A stretch of DNA of 64,000 nt from Streptomyces spiralis. GTDB lineage: Bacteria; Actinomycetota; Actinomycetes; Streptomycetales; Streptomycetaceae. Made by a program: the position numbers and the translations under genes. The stretch is from assembly GCF_014654675.1 (NCBI RefSeq), contig NZ_BNBC01000002.1, positions 186,001 through 250,000 on the forward strand. Reading direction: 5' to 3'. Positions 43,476-51,180 of this stretch are shown one piece after another (the first letter of the stretch is position 1; each line of letters opens with the position of its first letter). The notes under the pieces are model-generated. The model was not told the origin of the DNA and did not search any database. It saw only the letters and a program-made list of their open reading frames with translations.

Positions 43476-46043
43476 TCAGTTCGCCGTCGGCGCGGCGGGG
43501 TTGCCTTCCCAGTGCGCGTTCGCGGAGACTTCCTCTCCCTTCATCAGGAAGGAGTCGGGGGCCAGCACCGCCGAGTCGCCCACCGTCACGCCGTAGTGGA
43601 CATGCGCGCCGACCCCGAGGGTGACGTCGGCGCCCAGCGTGGTGCGGTCGGACTTGAAGGTGCCGTCCTCCTGCGAATGGCACTGGATCTTGCTGCCGAC
43701 GTTCAGCGTGCAGTCGTCCCCGATCGCGGTGAGCGTCCGCTCCGTGATGTAGCAGCCGTCGTCGAAGACCCGGCGGCCGATGCGCACCCCCATCAGCCGC
43801 CACATCAGGCTCTTGAACGGCGTCCCGTTGAACAGGGCGAGGTAGTGGTCCGGCACCTTCCACAGCCGCTCGTGCCACCAGAAGTAGGGGTCGTAGATGG
43901 AGCACAGCCGGGGGCGCAGCGGGCGGAACGAGGTGAGCATCCGCTCCACCAGCACGTAGTAGCCCGCGCTGAAGGCGACGGTGAGCGCCAGGGAGCAGGC
44001 GATCACCACGTGTCCCAGCGTGCCGTACAGGTCGACCGAGGCCAGACCGACCGCCGTGAGCGCGACCGTGTGCAGCCAGCGCAGGAACAGATGGAGCGCC
44101 ATCGAGCGGGCGTTGTAACGATTCTTCGCGGCGAGGTTGCGGCGCAGTTCCTCGCCGGTGCGCAGATGGTCGAACCGGGTGTCGCGCTCGACCGTGCGGG
44201 GGATCTCGAAGCAGGGCGAGCCGAGCAGGCCGACCCCCTCGCGGATCTCGCCGTCCAGGGGAACCATCACCTTGGTGGCCAGCAGGCAGTTGTCGCCGGT
44301 CCGGCCACCGGCCGGAAAGGCGATGTTGTTGCCGAGGAAGTTGCGGGCGCCGATCGAGACCCGGGAGACCCGGAAGGACGTGCGGGAGTAGTCCGCGTTG
44401 AGGACGGACAGCCCGTCGGCGACCATCGTGCCGCTGCCGACGGACACCAGGAACGGGGTCTCGTGCTGGACCTCGGTGCCGAAGTTGGAGCCGGTCTGCT
44501 CGACCTTCGACAGGTCGTATCCGATGCCGCGCAGATAGGGGACGATGTAGGAGCTGTCGCCGAAGAGCCAGGTGAAGAACCGGATGTTCGTCAGGGCGGT
44601 CGTCAGCCGGAGGGCGGCGTATCGGAAGCCGTAGAGGGGATAGGTCCGGTCGGGTCTGACCACCAGGCGCAGCAGCCGCGGCACCGTGCACAGGGCGGCC
44701 ACGCCCAGGACGAGACCGCCGAGGAACAGCACCGAGGCCACGACCAGCGTGTCGGTGACGAACTCCCCGGTCGAGGTGGCCCGCGTCCGCGCGTCCAACC
44801 GGTCGCTGAGCGCCGGGACCGCGGCGAACACCATGTACACGCCGCCGACGACGAGCGGCAGATAGATCAGGAGCAGCTGGAGCAGGGAGGACAGCGCGAA
44901 GCAGGCCCGCCGCAGGGTGCCGCACCGGGCCGGGGGCACCCGCACGTGGTCGACCTGCGTGGGCTGTGCCGGGGAGCCGTGGCGGCGCTCGCCGGAAGGG
45001 ATCTCCTCACCCCGGTACAGGGCGGAGGCGTGTCCGAGCTGGGCCTCGTCGCCCATGGCGGTGTCGATGTCGAGCACCGTCTTCTCACCGACGAACACGT
45101 CCCGGCCGAGGGTGATCCGGCCGGTCTGGATGCGCCCGGCGTGCGCTCGGTAGCAGAGGAAGTACGCGTCCTTGCGGATCACCGTGCCGGCGCCGATGGT
45201 GAGCAGGTCGGTGCAGACCGGCACGGAGCGGGAGAGGATCGTGACGTCCTTGCCGATCCGTGCGCCGAGCGCCCGCAGATACATCACGTACAGCGGATTG
45301 CCGACGAAGAGGATCATGGGATTGGCGTGGAGCAGCGCCTTGACGATCCAGAACCGCAGATACGCCAGAGACCAGACCGGGAACTCACCGGCTTTCCACC
45401 GTCCGACGAGAATCCACTTGGCCACCACCGGGAAGGCGCACACGGCGATGAACCCGGCGCCGCCGCACACGAGCGACCGCAGATAGATGGCCAGGAGACC
45501 CGAGGCCGAGGCGACCCATTCATAGCCCTGGGTGGTCGCCATCCCGATCACGAACGAGTAGCCGAGGAAGATCAGCAGCTGAAGGGTCCCGCACAGCAGG
45601 TAGCGCACCGTACCGCCCGGTGCGTCCCGGGCGGGCGGCGGCTCCGGCGCCGACGGGCCCGGCCGTGCCGGAGGCGCGGGGGGTGAGGCGGGTTCCGGGG
45701 CGGTGGCCGAGGTGGCGGATCCGGCGGGCGCGGACGCGGGCTGTGCGAGCGCGGCCGCCAGGTCGCGGATCGTGGGGCACCGGTAGATGTCCTTCATGGA
45801 CACGGACGGCAGGTCCGGCCGCTTCCGCACCCGTGCGCAGAACTGGGCCATCACCAGGGAGTTCGCGCCGAGGTCGGTGAAGAAGTGGCTGTCCGCCGGC
45901 ACATCGTCGGCGTCCACGAGGTCCGCCAGGATGCCGGCGAGTTCCCGTTCGGTGTCCGTCGGCGTCGGCGCGGTGTCTCCGCGTGGGGCGATGGCGGGTC
46001 CGTCCGGCTCGGGCATCAGGATGTCGGCAGACTTCTCCACCAT
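43476..46043 (-). CDS. PCP fused to Pls/PosA-type membrane domain (six TM, three beta-helix domains)
   Basis: An 855-residue membrane protein. It opens with a carrier domain (about 30-105, phosphopantetheine Ser in TDLGANSLVMAQF), then a Pro/Ala-rich linker (105-140). Three repeats of two membrane helices plus a hexapeptide-rich left-handed beta-helix-like domain follow: TM1-2 about 145-215 and domain 1 (GARIGKDVTILSRSVPVC...); TM3-4 about 380-460 and domain 2 (VSVGSGTMVADGLSVLNADY); TM5-6 about 655-715 and domain 3 (MGVRIGRRVFDDGCYITERT). This is the layout of the C-terminus of epsilon-poly-L-lysine synthetase and poly-diaminopropionate synthetase, where these domains join amino acids in place of a normal condensation domain. 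Here the adenylation domain is absent and encoded by the next gene. Confidence 0.88.
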   Translation of the reverse strand: MVEKSADILMPEPDGPAIAPRGDTAPTPTDTERELAGILADLVDADDVPADSHFFTDLGANSLVMAQFCARVRKRPDLPSVSMKDIYRCPTIRDLAAALAQPASAPAGSATSATAPEPASPPAPPARPGPSAPEPPPARDAPGGTVRYLLCGTLQLLIFLGYSFVIGMATTQGYEWVASASGLLAIYLRSLVCGGAGFIAVCAFPVVAKWILVGRWKAGEFPVWSLAYLRFWIVKALLHANPMILFVGNPLYVMYLRALGARIGKDVTILSRSVPVCTDLLTIGAGTVIRKDAYFLCYRAHAGRIQTGRITLGRDVFVGEKTVLDIDTAMGDEAQLGHASALYRGEEIPSGERRHGSPAQPTQVDHVRVPPARCGTLRRACFALSSLLQLLLIYLPLVVGGVYMVFAAVPALSDRLDARTRATSTGEFVTDTLVVASVLFLGGLVLGVAALCTVPRLLRLVVRPDRTYPLYGFRYAALRLTTALTNIRFFTWLFGDSSYIVPYLRGIGYDLSKVEQTGSNFGTEVQHETPFLVSVGSGTMVADGLSVLNADYSRTSFRVSRVSIGARNFLGNNIAFPAGGRTGDNCLLATKVMVPLDGEIREGVGLLGSPCFEIPRTVERDTRFDHLRTGEELRRNLAAKNRYNARSMALHLFLRWLHTVALTAVGLASVDLYGTLGHVVIACSLALTVAFSAGYYVLVERMLTSFRPLRPRLCSIYDPYFWWHERLWKVPDHYLALFNGTPFKSLMWRLMGVRIGRRVFDDGCYITERTLTAIGDDCTLNVGSKIQCHSQEDGTFKSDRTTLGADVTLGVGAHVHYGVTVGDSAVLAPDSFLMKGEEVSANAHWEGNPAAPTAN

Positions 46044-46117
46044 GCGTGCTCCCTGCGGAAGGGCCGAAAACCACCGGCCGGCGTGACCGGTCCCCGAGAC
46101 CGTGCGCTGTCGTCTGC

Positions 46118-46144
46118 ATCCGTTGTGGCTGAATCCGTTGTGGC
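46118..46144. repeat. Direct repeat ATCCGTTGTGGC x 2
   Basis: Two copies of ATCCGTTGTGGC start 15 bases apart (46118 and 46133) in the promoter region of the diaminopropionate/NRPS operon, about 75-100 bases before its first gene. Such spacing could place a protein on nearly the same DNA face. The binding factor is unknown. Confidence 0.5.
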
Positions 46145-46153
46145 CTGATCGCG

Positions 46154-46184
46154 AAGACTGATCACCAAAGCATGGATCAGTCTT
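46154..46184. promoter_or_regulatory. 10-bp perfect inverted repeat upstream of the NRPS operon
   Basis: AAGACTGATC (46154-46163) and GATCAGTCTT (46175-46184) are exact complements separated by 11 bases. With its AT content and position about 110-140 bases upstream of the operon it is a candidate operator. A transcribed hairpin is the alternative. Confidence 0.55.
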
Positions 46185-46530
46185 GTGCCGTCAGGGGGCC
46201 GTTGCCACTTGTGCCGCCGGCCGGCCGCGGGTCACCGGCACGCCGGTACAGCCCGGCTCGCCGCTTGTTTCCCGGCCCCCGCGCCGGCTGGGACGTGCGG
46301 CGGGATCACCCATATGGAGTTCACTCGTCCGGCCCTTCCCGCGCGTCGCGACGGTGCGCGCGGGTGCGGAGGGCGGCCCGATGGGAAACCCTTGTCAGCC
46401 GAGTGGCCACAGCCCGTACGGACGCGCACACTGAGCAGTGACGCGGGGCCGCGACTGCGCACGATCGCGGGGCCGCCCGAAGCAGGGCTGTGCCGGCCCG
46501 CGGGCCGGACCGTTCGTCGAGGGGGCCTGT

Positions 46531-47475
46531 ATGGCCGTAGAGATACCGCCTCTGATCAAACCCTCACGTCTCAGGCGCCGTGGAGGTCTGTGGGGCGAGT
46601 GCCTGGCTGAGTTCCTGGGGACCTTCGTCCTCATCGCCTTCGGATGCGGCTCGGTGGCCACGGCGGTCGCGGCGCTGCCCGGATCGGGCCGGACGGCAGG
46701 GCCCACCACCTTCTTCCTGGGGGCCGGGGACTGGCTGCTGATCACCTGGGGCTGGGCGTTCGCCGTGGTCTTCGGCGTGTACGTGGCCGGCGGCGTCAGC
46801 GGCGCGCACATCAACCCCGCGGTCACGCTGGCCTTCGCGGTGCGGCGCAGGTTCCCGTGGGTGAAGGTGGTCCCGTACTGGTGCGCGCAACTGGTGGGCG
46901 CCTTCGCCGGAGCGGCCCTGGTGTACGCCGTGTACCACGACGCCATCAACACCTTCGACGCGGCGATGAAGGGACCGAAGACCAACGGGCACACCGTCGC
47001 CTCGTTCTCCATCTTCGCGACCTTCCCGGCGCCCTACTTCCACGGCGGCGTCTGGGGACCGCTGGTGGACCAGATCGTCGGCACCGCGCTGCTGCTGATG
47101 CTGATCGCGGCGGTCGTCGACCTGCGCAACACCGCGGTGAAGGCCAACCTCGGGCCGCTGGTGGTCGGCTTCGTCGTCGCCGCGATCGGCATCTCGTACG
47201 GCGCGAACGCCGGATACGCCATCAACCCGGCCCGCGACTTCGGCCCCCGGCTGTTCACGTTCGCCGCGGGGTGGGGCGACCTTGCGCTACCGGGGTCCCT
47301 GGCCGGTTCGTTCAGCCACTACTGGTGGATCCCCATCGTCGGGCCGCTGGTCGGTGGTGTGGTCGGCGTGCTCGCCTACGACCTCTTCGTCGGCGACGTC
47401 CTCACCGTCCGCGCCCAGGAAGGCGTGCCGCCCGAGCCCGGGCGCACCCGCGTCAGCACGCAGGACGAGGAGTAG
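46531..47475 (+). CDS. MIP-family aquaglyceroporin
   Basis: A 314-residue channel with six helices and two half-helices. Both NPA boxes are present (GAHINPAVTLAFAV and AGYAINPARDFGPRL). The Asp after NPAR is typical of glycerol facilitators, so glycerol and small polyols are likelier than water alone. ATG 46531 is set by GAGGGGG six bases upstream. It is not in an operon with the glycerol kinase (56954-58471), about 9.5 kb away, unlike the glpF-glpK pairs of other Streptomyces loci. Confidence 0.92.
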   Translation: MAVEIPPLIKPSRLRRRGGLWGECLAEFLGTFVLIAFGCGSVATAVAALPGSGRTAGPTTFFLGAGDWLLITWGWAFAVVFGVYVAGGVSGAHINPAVTLAFAVRRRFPWVKVVPYWCAQLVGAFAGAALVYAVYHDAINTFDAAMKGPKTNGHTVASFSIFATFPAPYFHGGVWGPLVDQIVGTALLLMLIAAVVDLRNTAVKANLGPLVVGFVVAAIGISYGANAGYAINPARDFGPRLFTFAAGWGDLALPGSLAGSFSHYWWIPIVGPLVGGVVGVLAYDLFVGDVLTVRAQEGVPPEPGRTRVSTQDEE

Positions 47476-47502
47476 CCGTCAGGAACAGGCCCGGGCGCGG
47501 GG

Positions 47503-48006
47503 TCAGCCGTGGTACGTGATGTAGCCGTTGCCGTCCCGGTCGTCGCGGGACCTGGTGTAGGAGTGCACGTCCGCGCGGGCGCCGGAGGGCTTGTAGAGGT
47601 AGACGGTGTCCTTGTCGTTGTTCCACATGAAGTTGCAGTTCTGGCGGTAGGCGACGTTCTTGGCGTCGGACTCCGTGCCCTTGCCGCCGCGCAGGCTCAC
47701 ATAGTCGCCGGGCTGGAGGTAGTGGTTGGCGGAGAACCGGTACGTGTTGCCGGCGGCGTCCTTGACGACGTAGCCCTTGAGGTTGACCGTCGTGGAGCGC
47801 GAGTAGTTCTTGATGGTCAGGTACTCGCTCTTGGTGTTGCCCGTGCTGCAGCTGTTGGAGTCCCGCCCGGGCGCGTCGTACTGGATGCCCTTGATCTTCA
47901 GGGCGGAGGAGTACTCGGCAGCCTGTGCCGGGGCCGCGGCGACGACGGCGACCGCCGCGACGGTGGCGGTGGCGGCGGTGGTGGCGAGCGCGGAGCGTAT
48001 ACGCAT
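47503..48006 (-). CDS. Secreted lamin-tail-domain protein
   Basis: A 167-residue secreted protein: signal peptide (1-30, cut near AQAAEY) and one lamin tail (LTD) Ig-like domain (ALKIKGIQYDAPGRDSNSCS, then NTKSEYLTIKNYSRSTTVNLKGYVVKDAAGNTYRFS, and YLQPGDYVSLRGGKG). Two cysteines (in DSNSCS and RQNCNF) could form a disulfide. There is no catalytic domain and no cell-wall anchor. The function of standalone LTD proteins in Streptomyces is not known; matrix or DNA binding has been suggested for the domain. Confidence 0.88.
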   Translation of the reverse strand: MRIRSALATTAATATVAAVAVVAAAPAQAAEYSSALKIKGIQYDAPGRDSNSCSTGNTKSEYLTIKNYSRSTTVNLKGYVVKDAAGNTYRFSANHYLQPGDYVSLRGGKGTESDAKNVAYRQNCNFMWNNDKDTVYLYKPSGARADVHSYTRSRDDRDGNGYITYHG

Positions 48007-48200
48007 GAGGTTCCCCCCTCAGTGGTGCGAACGGAGCGGCAGGAGCTTACCCAAGACGTGATGGTCAGGTGACGGAAAGGTGGGGGAAATGTGTAGGCGA
48101 TGGGTGTGGGTGCCGGTGTCGGGTGTGCGGCCGTTCGTGTGACGGCACCGCTCGAGGCCCCGTGCCGTGGGCGGCGCGTGTGCTCGGATAGCGTGGCGGT

Positions 48201-48845
48201 GTGACCGAGACCGACTATCTCGCTGCCGTGCGCGAGTCGTACGACACAGTCGCCGCCACCTACGCCCAACGCGTGCCGGAACCGGCCGCGTTGGATCCGC
48301 TGTCCCGCGGCATGCTGGCGGTGTTCGCCGAGTCGGTGCGGCGCGCCGGGACGGGGCCGGTCGCCGACGTGGGGTGCGGGCCCGGCAAGGTCACCGCCCA
48401 CCTCGCCGCGTCCGGCGTCGACGCCTTCGGTGTCGACCTGTCGTCCCGGATGCTCTCGCTGGCCCGGCGCGCCCATCCGCACCTGCGGTTCGTACAGGGG
48501 TCGATGACCGCCCTCGGGATCGGCGGCGGCGCCGTCGGCGGCATCCTGGCCTGGTACTCCACGCACCACACGCCCCCCGCCCACCTGCCCGCGGTCTTCG
48601 CCGAGTTCCACCGCGTCCTCGCGCCCGGCGGCCATCTGCTGTGGGGGTGCTACACCGGCGACGAACACCTGCGCCCCGTCCAGGGGTACGGCCACCCCGT
48701 GTCCTACGAGTCGTACCTGTCGCCGGCGGAACGGGTGGCCGAACTGCTGGGCCGGGCCGGGCTCGTGGTCACCGCGACCCTGGAGCAGGAGCCCCAGGGG
48801 AGGCTGACCCGGCGGCACGCCTGCCTGCTGGCCCGCAAGCCCTGA
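48201..48845 (+). CDS. Class I SAM-dependent methyltransferase
   Basis: A 214-residue methyltransferase. The SAM motif I is VADVGCGPGKVTAHLAASG, followed by acidic GVDLSSRML (motif II) and GGHLLWGCYTGDEH near the end of the core. The acceptor is unknown. The GTG start has no clear Shine-Dalgarno sequence. TAGCGT seven bases before it looks like a -10 box, so it may be leaderless. It stands alone between divergent and convergent neighbours. Confidence 0.9.
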   Translation: MTETDYLAAVRESYDTVAATYAQRVPEPAALDPLSRGMLAVFAESVRRAGTGPVADVGCGPGKVTAHLAASGVDAFGVDLSSRMLSLARRAHPHLRFVQGSMTALGIGGGAVGGILAWYSTHHTPPAHLPAVFAEFHRVLAPGGHLLWGCYTGDEHLRPVQGYGHPVSYESYLSPAERVAELLGRAGLVVTATLEQEPQGRLTRRHACLLARKP

Positions 48846-48872
48846 CTGTGCGGGCCCGGGTGGTCACGCCGT

Positions 48873-49898
48873 TCACGTCGTGGTGAGCACCATACGGAAG
48901 CGGGCGGCGCCCGAGAGCATCTTCCGGTACGCCTCGTCGGCCCGCTCCAGCGGTACCGTCTCGGTCATCGGGCGGATCCCGTGCAGAGCGCTGAACGCCA
49001 TGGTGTCCTGCACGTCCTGCGCGGTGCCGGACGGATGGCCGCGGATCTCCTTGCCGGCCATGATCAGCTGCAACGGGCTGATCCCCAGCGGCTCGGGCGT
49101 CGCGCCGATGACGACCAGTTCGCCGCGGTGCGAGAGCCCGTCCACGGTCGCCGCGATGGCCTCGGAACTGCCCGCGGTGGCCAGGACGACCCGCGCGCCG
49201 CCCAGGGAGCGCAGCGCCTCGGCGACGGGCGTGCCCGCCGTGCTGTCGACATAGTGGTGGGCGCCCAGCCGCTTGGCGATCTCGGCCTTGTCGGCGCCCC
49301 GGGCGATCGCCACCGTCTCCAGGCCCATGGCCACCGCGTACTGCACTCCCAGGTGCCCCAGGCCGCCGATGCCGAGCACCGCGACCAGGTCGCCGGGCCG
49401 GGCGGGGCTGCGCCGCAGCCCGTTGAACACGGTCACGCCGGCGCACGCCATGGGCCCCGCGTCGCTCGCCGCCAGCCCCTCGGGGATCCGGGCCAGGGCG
49501 TCGACCGGTGCGATCACCCGCTCGGCGAAGCCTCCGTCGTACGCCCAGCCGGGCACCTTCAGGTTCTCGCACACGATGAAGTCGCCCTGCCGGCACGGCG
49601 TGCAGTGGCGGCAGCTGCCGCCGAACCAGCCCACCGCCACCCGGTCGCCCTCCTGCCAGCCGAACTCCCGCGCGCCCTCGCCGAGCGCGTCGATCCGGCC
49701 GGCGATCTCGTGCCCGGGAACCACCGGGAACCGGACGCCGGGCACCGCCGCGTCCACGAAGAACGCGTCGCTGTGGCAGACGCCGCAGGCCTCCACGGCG
49801 ATCCGCACATGTCCGGGACCCGGCTCCACCACCTCACGCTCGGCGATCTCCAACGGCCCACCGGCAGCGGTCGCCTGGGCGACTCTGTAGGTACTCAT
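48873..49898 (-). CDS. Zinc-dependent alcohol dehydrogenase
   Basis: A 341-residue medium-chain dehydrogenase. The catalytic zinc site (CGVCHSDAF, GHEIAGRI), the structural-zinc cysteines (CRHCTPCRQGDFIVC) and the NAD-binding AVLGIGGLGHLGVQYAVAMG are complete. It would oxidise or reduce small alcohols and aldehydes with NAD(H). The gene stands alone, with its start at 49898. Confidence 0.94.
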   Translation of the reverse strand: MSTYRVAQATAAGGPLEIAEREVVEPGPGHVRIAVEACGVCHSDAFFVDAAVPGVRFPVVPGHEIAGRIDALGEGAREFGWQEGDRVAVGWFGGSCRHCTPCRQGDFIVCENLKVPGWAYDGGFAERVIAPVDALARIPEGLAASDAGPMACAGVTVFNGLRRSPARPGDLVAVLGIGGLGHLGVQYAVAMGLETVAIARGADKAEIAKRLGAHHYVDSTAGTPVAEALRSLGGARVVLATAGSSEAIAATVDGLSHRGELVVIGATPEPLGISPLQLIMAGKEIRGHPSGTAQDVQDTMAFSALHGIRPMTETVPLERADEAYRKMLSGAARFRMVLTTT

Positions 49899-50063
49899 GT
49901 CCGACTCTCCCGGTTCGATACGGCGCTCCCGACACGTACCCCCACCCCCAGCACACCAGCCCGAAACGGATTGCGCGCGCCGAGCACTGCCACTGGGGCC
50001 GCCTCGGCGCCCGGAGGATTCCTGCCGGTGTCGACCGTCGTGCGGTCGGCGGGTCGGGGGCGC

Positions 50064-51038
50064 TCATCGCGTGCCGCGGGCGGGGCGGCGGGCGCGCGGT
50101 CGGGTCCGGACGCGTCGGACGAGGTCCGCGGCGGCCTGCGGCCACTGCGGGTGGTCGAAGGCGAAGCCCGCCTCGAGCAGGCGGCCGGGCACGACACGTC
50201 GGCTCTTCAACAGCAGTTCGGTGTCCGTGCGCAGCACGAAGGCGCCGGTCTCCGCCATCCACGCGGTCGCCGGCAGACCCATCGGGACACCCCAGGCGGT
50301 GCGCAGCTCGCGCATGAGGGCGCGCTGCGGCACGGGGTTCGGCGCCGCGAGGTTCACCGGCCCGGCGATGTCCTCCCGGCCGGCCAGGAACTCCACCGCG
50401 CGCACGAAGTCGTGCTCGTGGATCCAGGACACGTACTGCCCGCCGCCCGCCACCGGGCCGCCCAGACCCAGCCGGGTCAGCCACAGCAGGACGTCGAGGA
50501 CACCGCCCCGGTCGGGGCTCATCACCATGGCGGAACGGAGGGCGACCTTGCGGGTGTGCGGGGTGTCGGCCCGCTGCTGCTCACGCTCCCAGGCCTTGGC
50601 GATCTCGACGCTGTAGGCCCAATAGCCGGGAACCCCGGGTTCCGACCCGCCGATCACCCCGCTCCGCTCGTCGTTGGGCGCGTCGAAGCGATGGGCGTAC
50701 ACGGTGGCCGTGCTCATCTGGAGCCAGACACGCGGCGGCCGTACGGCGGCGGCGATCGCCTCGCCCACGACCCGGGCGGAGTCCACCCGCGAGTCCATCA
50801 TCGCCCGGAGGTTGGCGGGGGTGTACCGGCAGCTGACGCTGCGTCCGGCCAGGTTCACCACCATGTCGCAGCCGTCGATCACCCCGGCCCACGGACCCAG
50901 GGTCCGCCCGTCCCACCGGACCTGCCTTGGGCCCACGGGGTGCCGGCTCAGCACCACGACCTCGTGCCCGGCGGCGGCAAGCGCGCGCTCGAGCACCGTA
51001 CCCACCTGCCCGGTCCCGCCGGGCAGCACGATCTTCAT
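50064..51038 (-). CDS. TIGR01777-type NAD(P)-dependent epimerase (SDR family)
   Basis: A 324-residue extended SDR. The nucleotide motif is LPGGTGQVGTVLERAL (a GxxGxxG variant). The catalytic YxxxK-type region lies in YWAYSVEIAKAWE and the substrate wall in STATVYAHRFD. The C-terminal DUF1731 segment is seen in RRVVPGRLLEAGFAFDHPQW. The substrate of the family is unknown. A perfect 14-base palindrome lies 48 bases upstream of the start. Confidence 0.88.
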   Translation of the reverse strand: MKIVLPGGTGQVGTVLERALAAAGHEVVVLSRHPVGPRQVRWDGRTLGPWAGVIDGCDMVVNLAGRSVSCRYTPANLRAMMDSRVDSARVVGEAIAAAVRPPRVWLQMSTATVYAHRFDAPNDERSGVIGGSEPGVPGYWAYSVEIAKAWEREQQRADTPHTRKVALRSAMVMSPDRGGVLDVLLWLTRLGLGGPVAGGGQYVSWIHEHDFVRAVEFLAGREDIAGPVNLAAPNPVPQRALMRELRTAWGVPMGLPATAWMAETGAFVLRTDTELLLKSRRVVPGRLLEAGFAFDHPQWPQAAADLVRRVRTRPRARRPARGTR

Positions 51039-51085
51039 CGGACGTCGACCCCCTCTGTCGGTGGGAGCGACTGTAGCCCAGAGAG

Positions 51086-51099
51086 TTGAACGCGTTCAA
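51086..51099. promoter_or_regulatory. Palindrome TTGAACGCGTTCAA
   Basis: A perfect 14-base palindrome in the gap between the divergent epimerase and DUF318 permease genes. The form suits a dimeric HTH regulator such as a TetR protein. No regulator gene is adjacent. Confidence 0.6.
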
Positions 51100-51148
51100 A
51101 AACGGTCGGCGCGTCCCGCGCGCGGGACGGGGCGGCGGGCCCGCTATG

Positions 51149-51162
51149 TTCTCTCCGGAGAA
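51149..51162. promoter_or_regulatory. Inverted repeat TTCTC-N4-GAGAA before the permease gene
   Basis: TTCTCTCCGGAGAA has five-base perfect arms and lies 19 bases before the permease start, within the expected promoter or leader. It is a candidate metal-regulator site, given the predicted metal-export role of the operon. Confidence 0.35.
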
Positions 51163-51180
51163 TCGATCTTCGGAGCCTGC

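Larger units (their letters stand above)
46044..46530. other. Divergent promoter region between the NRPS operon and the aquaporin gene
   Basis: This 487-base gap has no credible gene although three overlapping frames stay open. It contains a direct repeat (46118-46144), a perfect 10-base inverted repeat (46154-46184) near the NRPS side, and the aquaporin ribosome site GAGGGGG at 46519-46525. Confidence 0.5.

Noticed and set aside
39718..43596. Plus-strand open frame of 1292 codons across the NRPS gene
   Set aside because: The minus strand carries all adenylation, carrier and thioesterase motifs. The plus frame is composition-driven.
43462..44925. Upstream extension of the NRPS reading frame beyond ATG 43461
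   Set aside because: The frame is open to 44925 but overlaps the Pls-type gene in another frame and contains no condensation-domain motif. ATG 43461 lies directly after the upstream stop, as expected in an operon.
36836..46043. Staphyloferrin B-type siderophore cluster
   Set aside because: SbnA/SbnB-like genes are also part of staphyloferrin B loci, but no NIS (IucA/IucC-like) synthetase, citrate synthase, siderophore exporter or Fe-box-like site is seen, while a Pls-type domain is present. A Dap polymer or oligomer fits better, though a role in metal binding is not excluded.
46172..46530. Possible small gene before the aquaporin (three overlapping open frames)
   Set aside because: None has a ribosome site or recognisable sequence, all are Arg/Pro-rich, and the stretch has promoter-like repeats.
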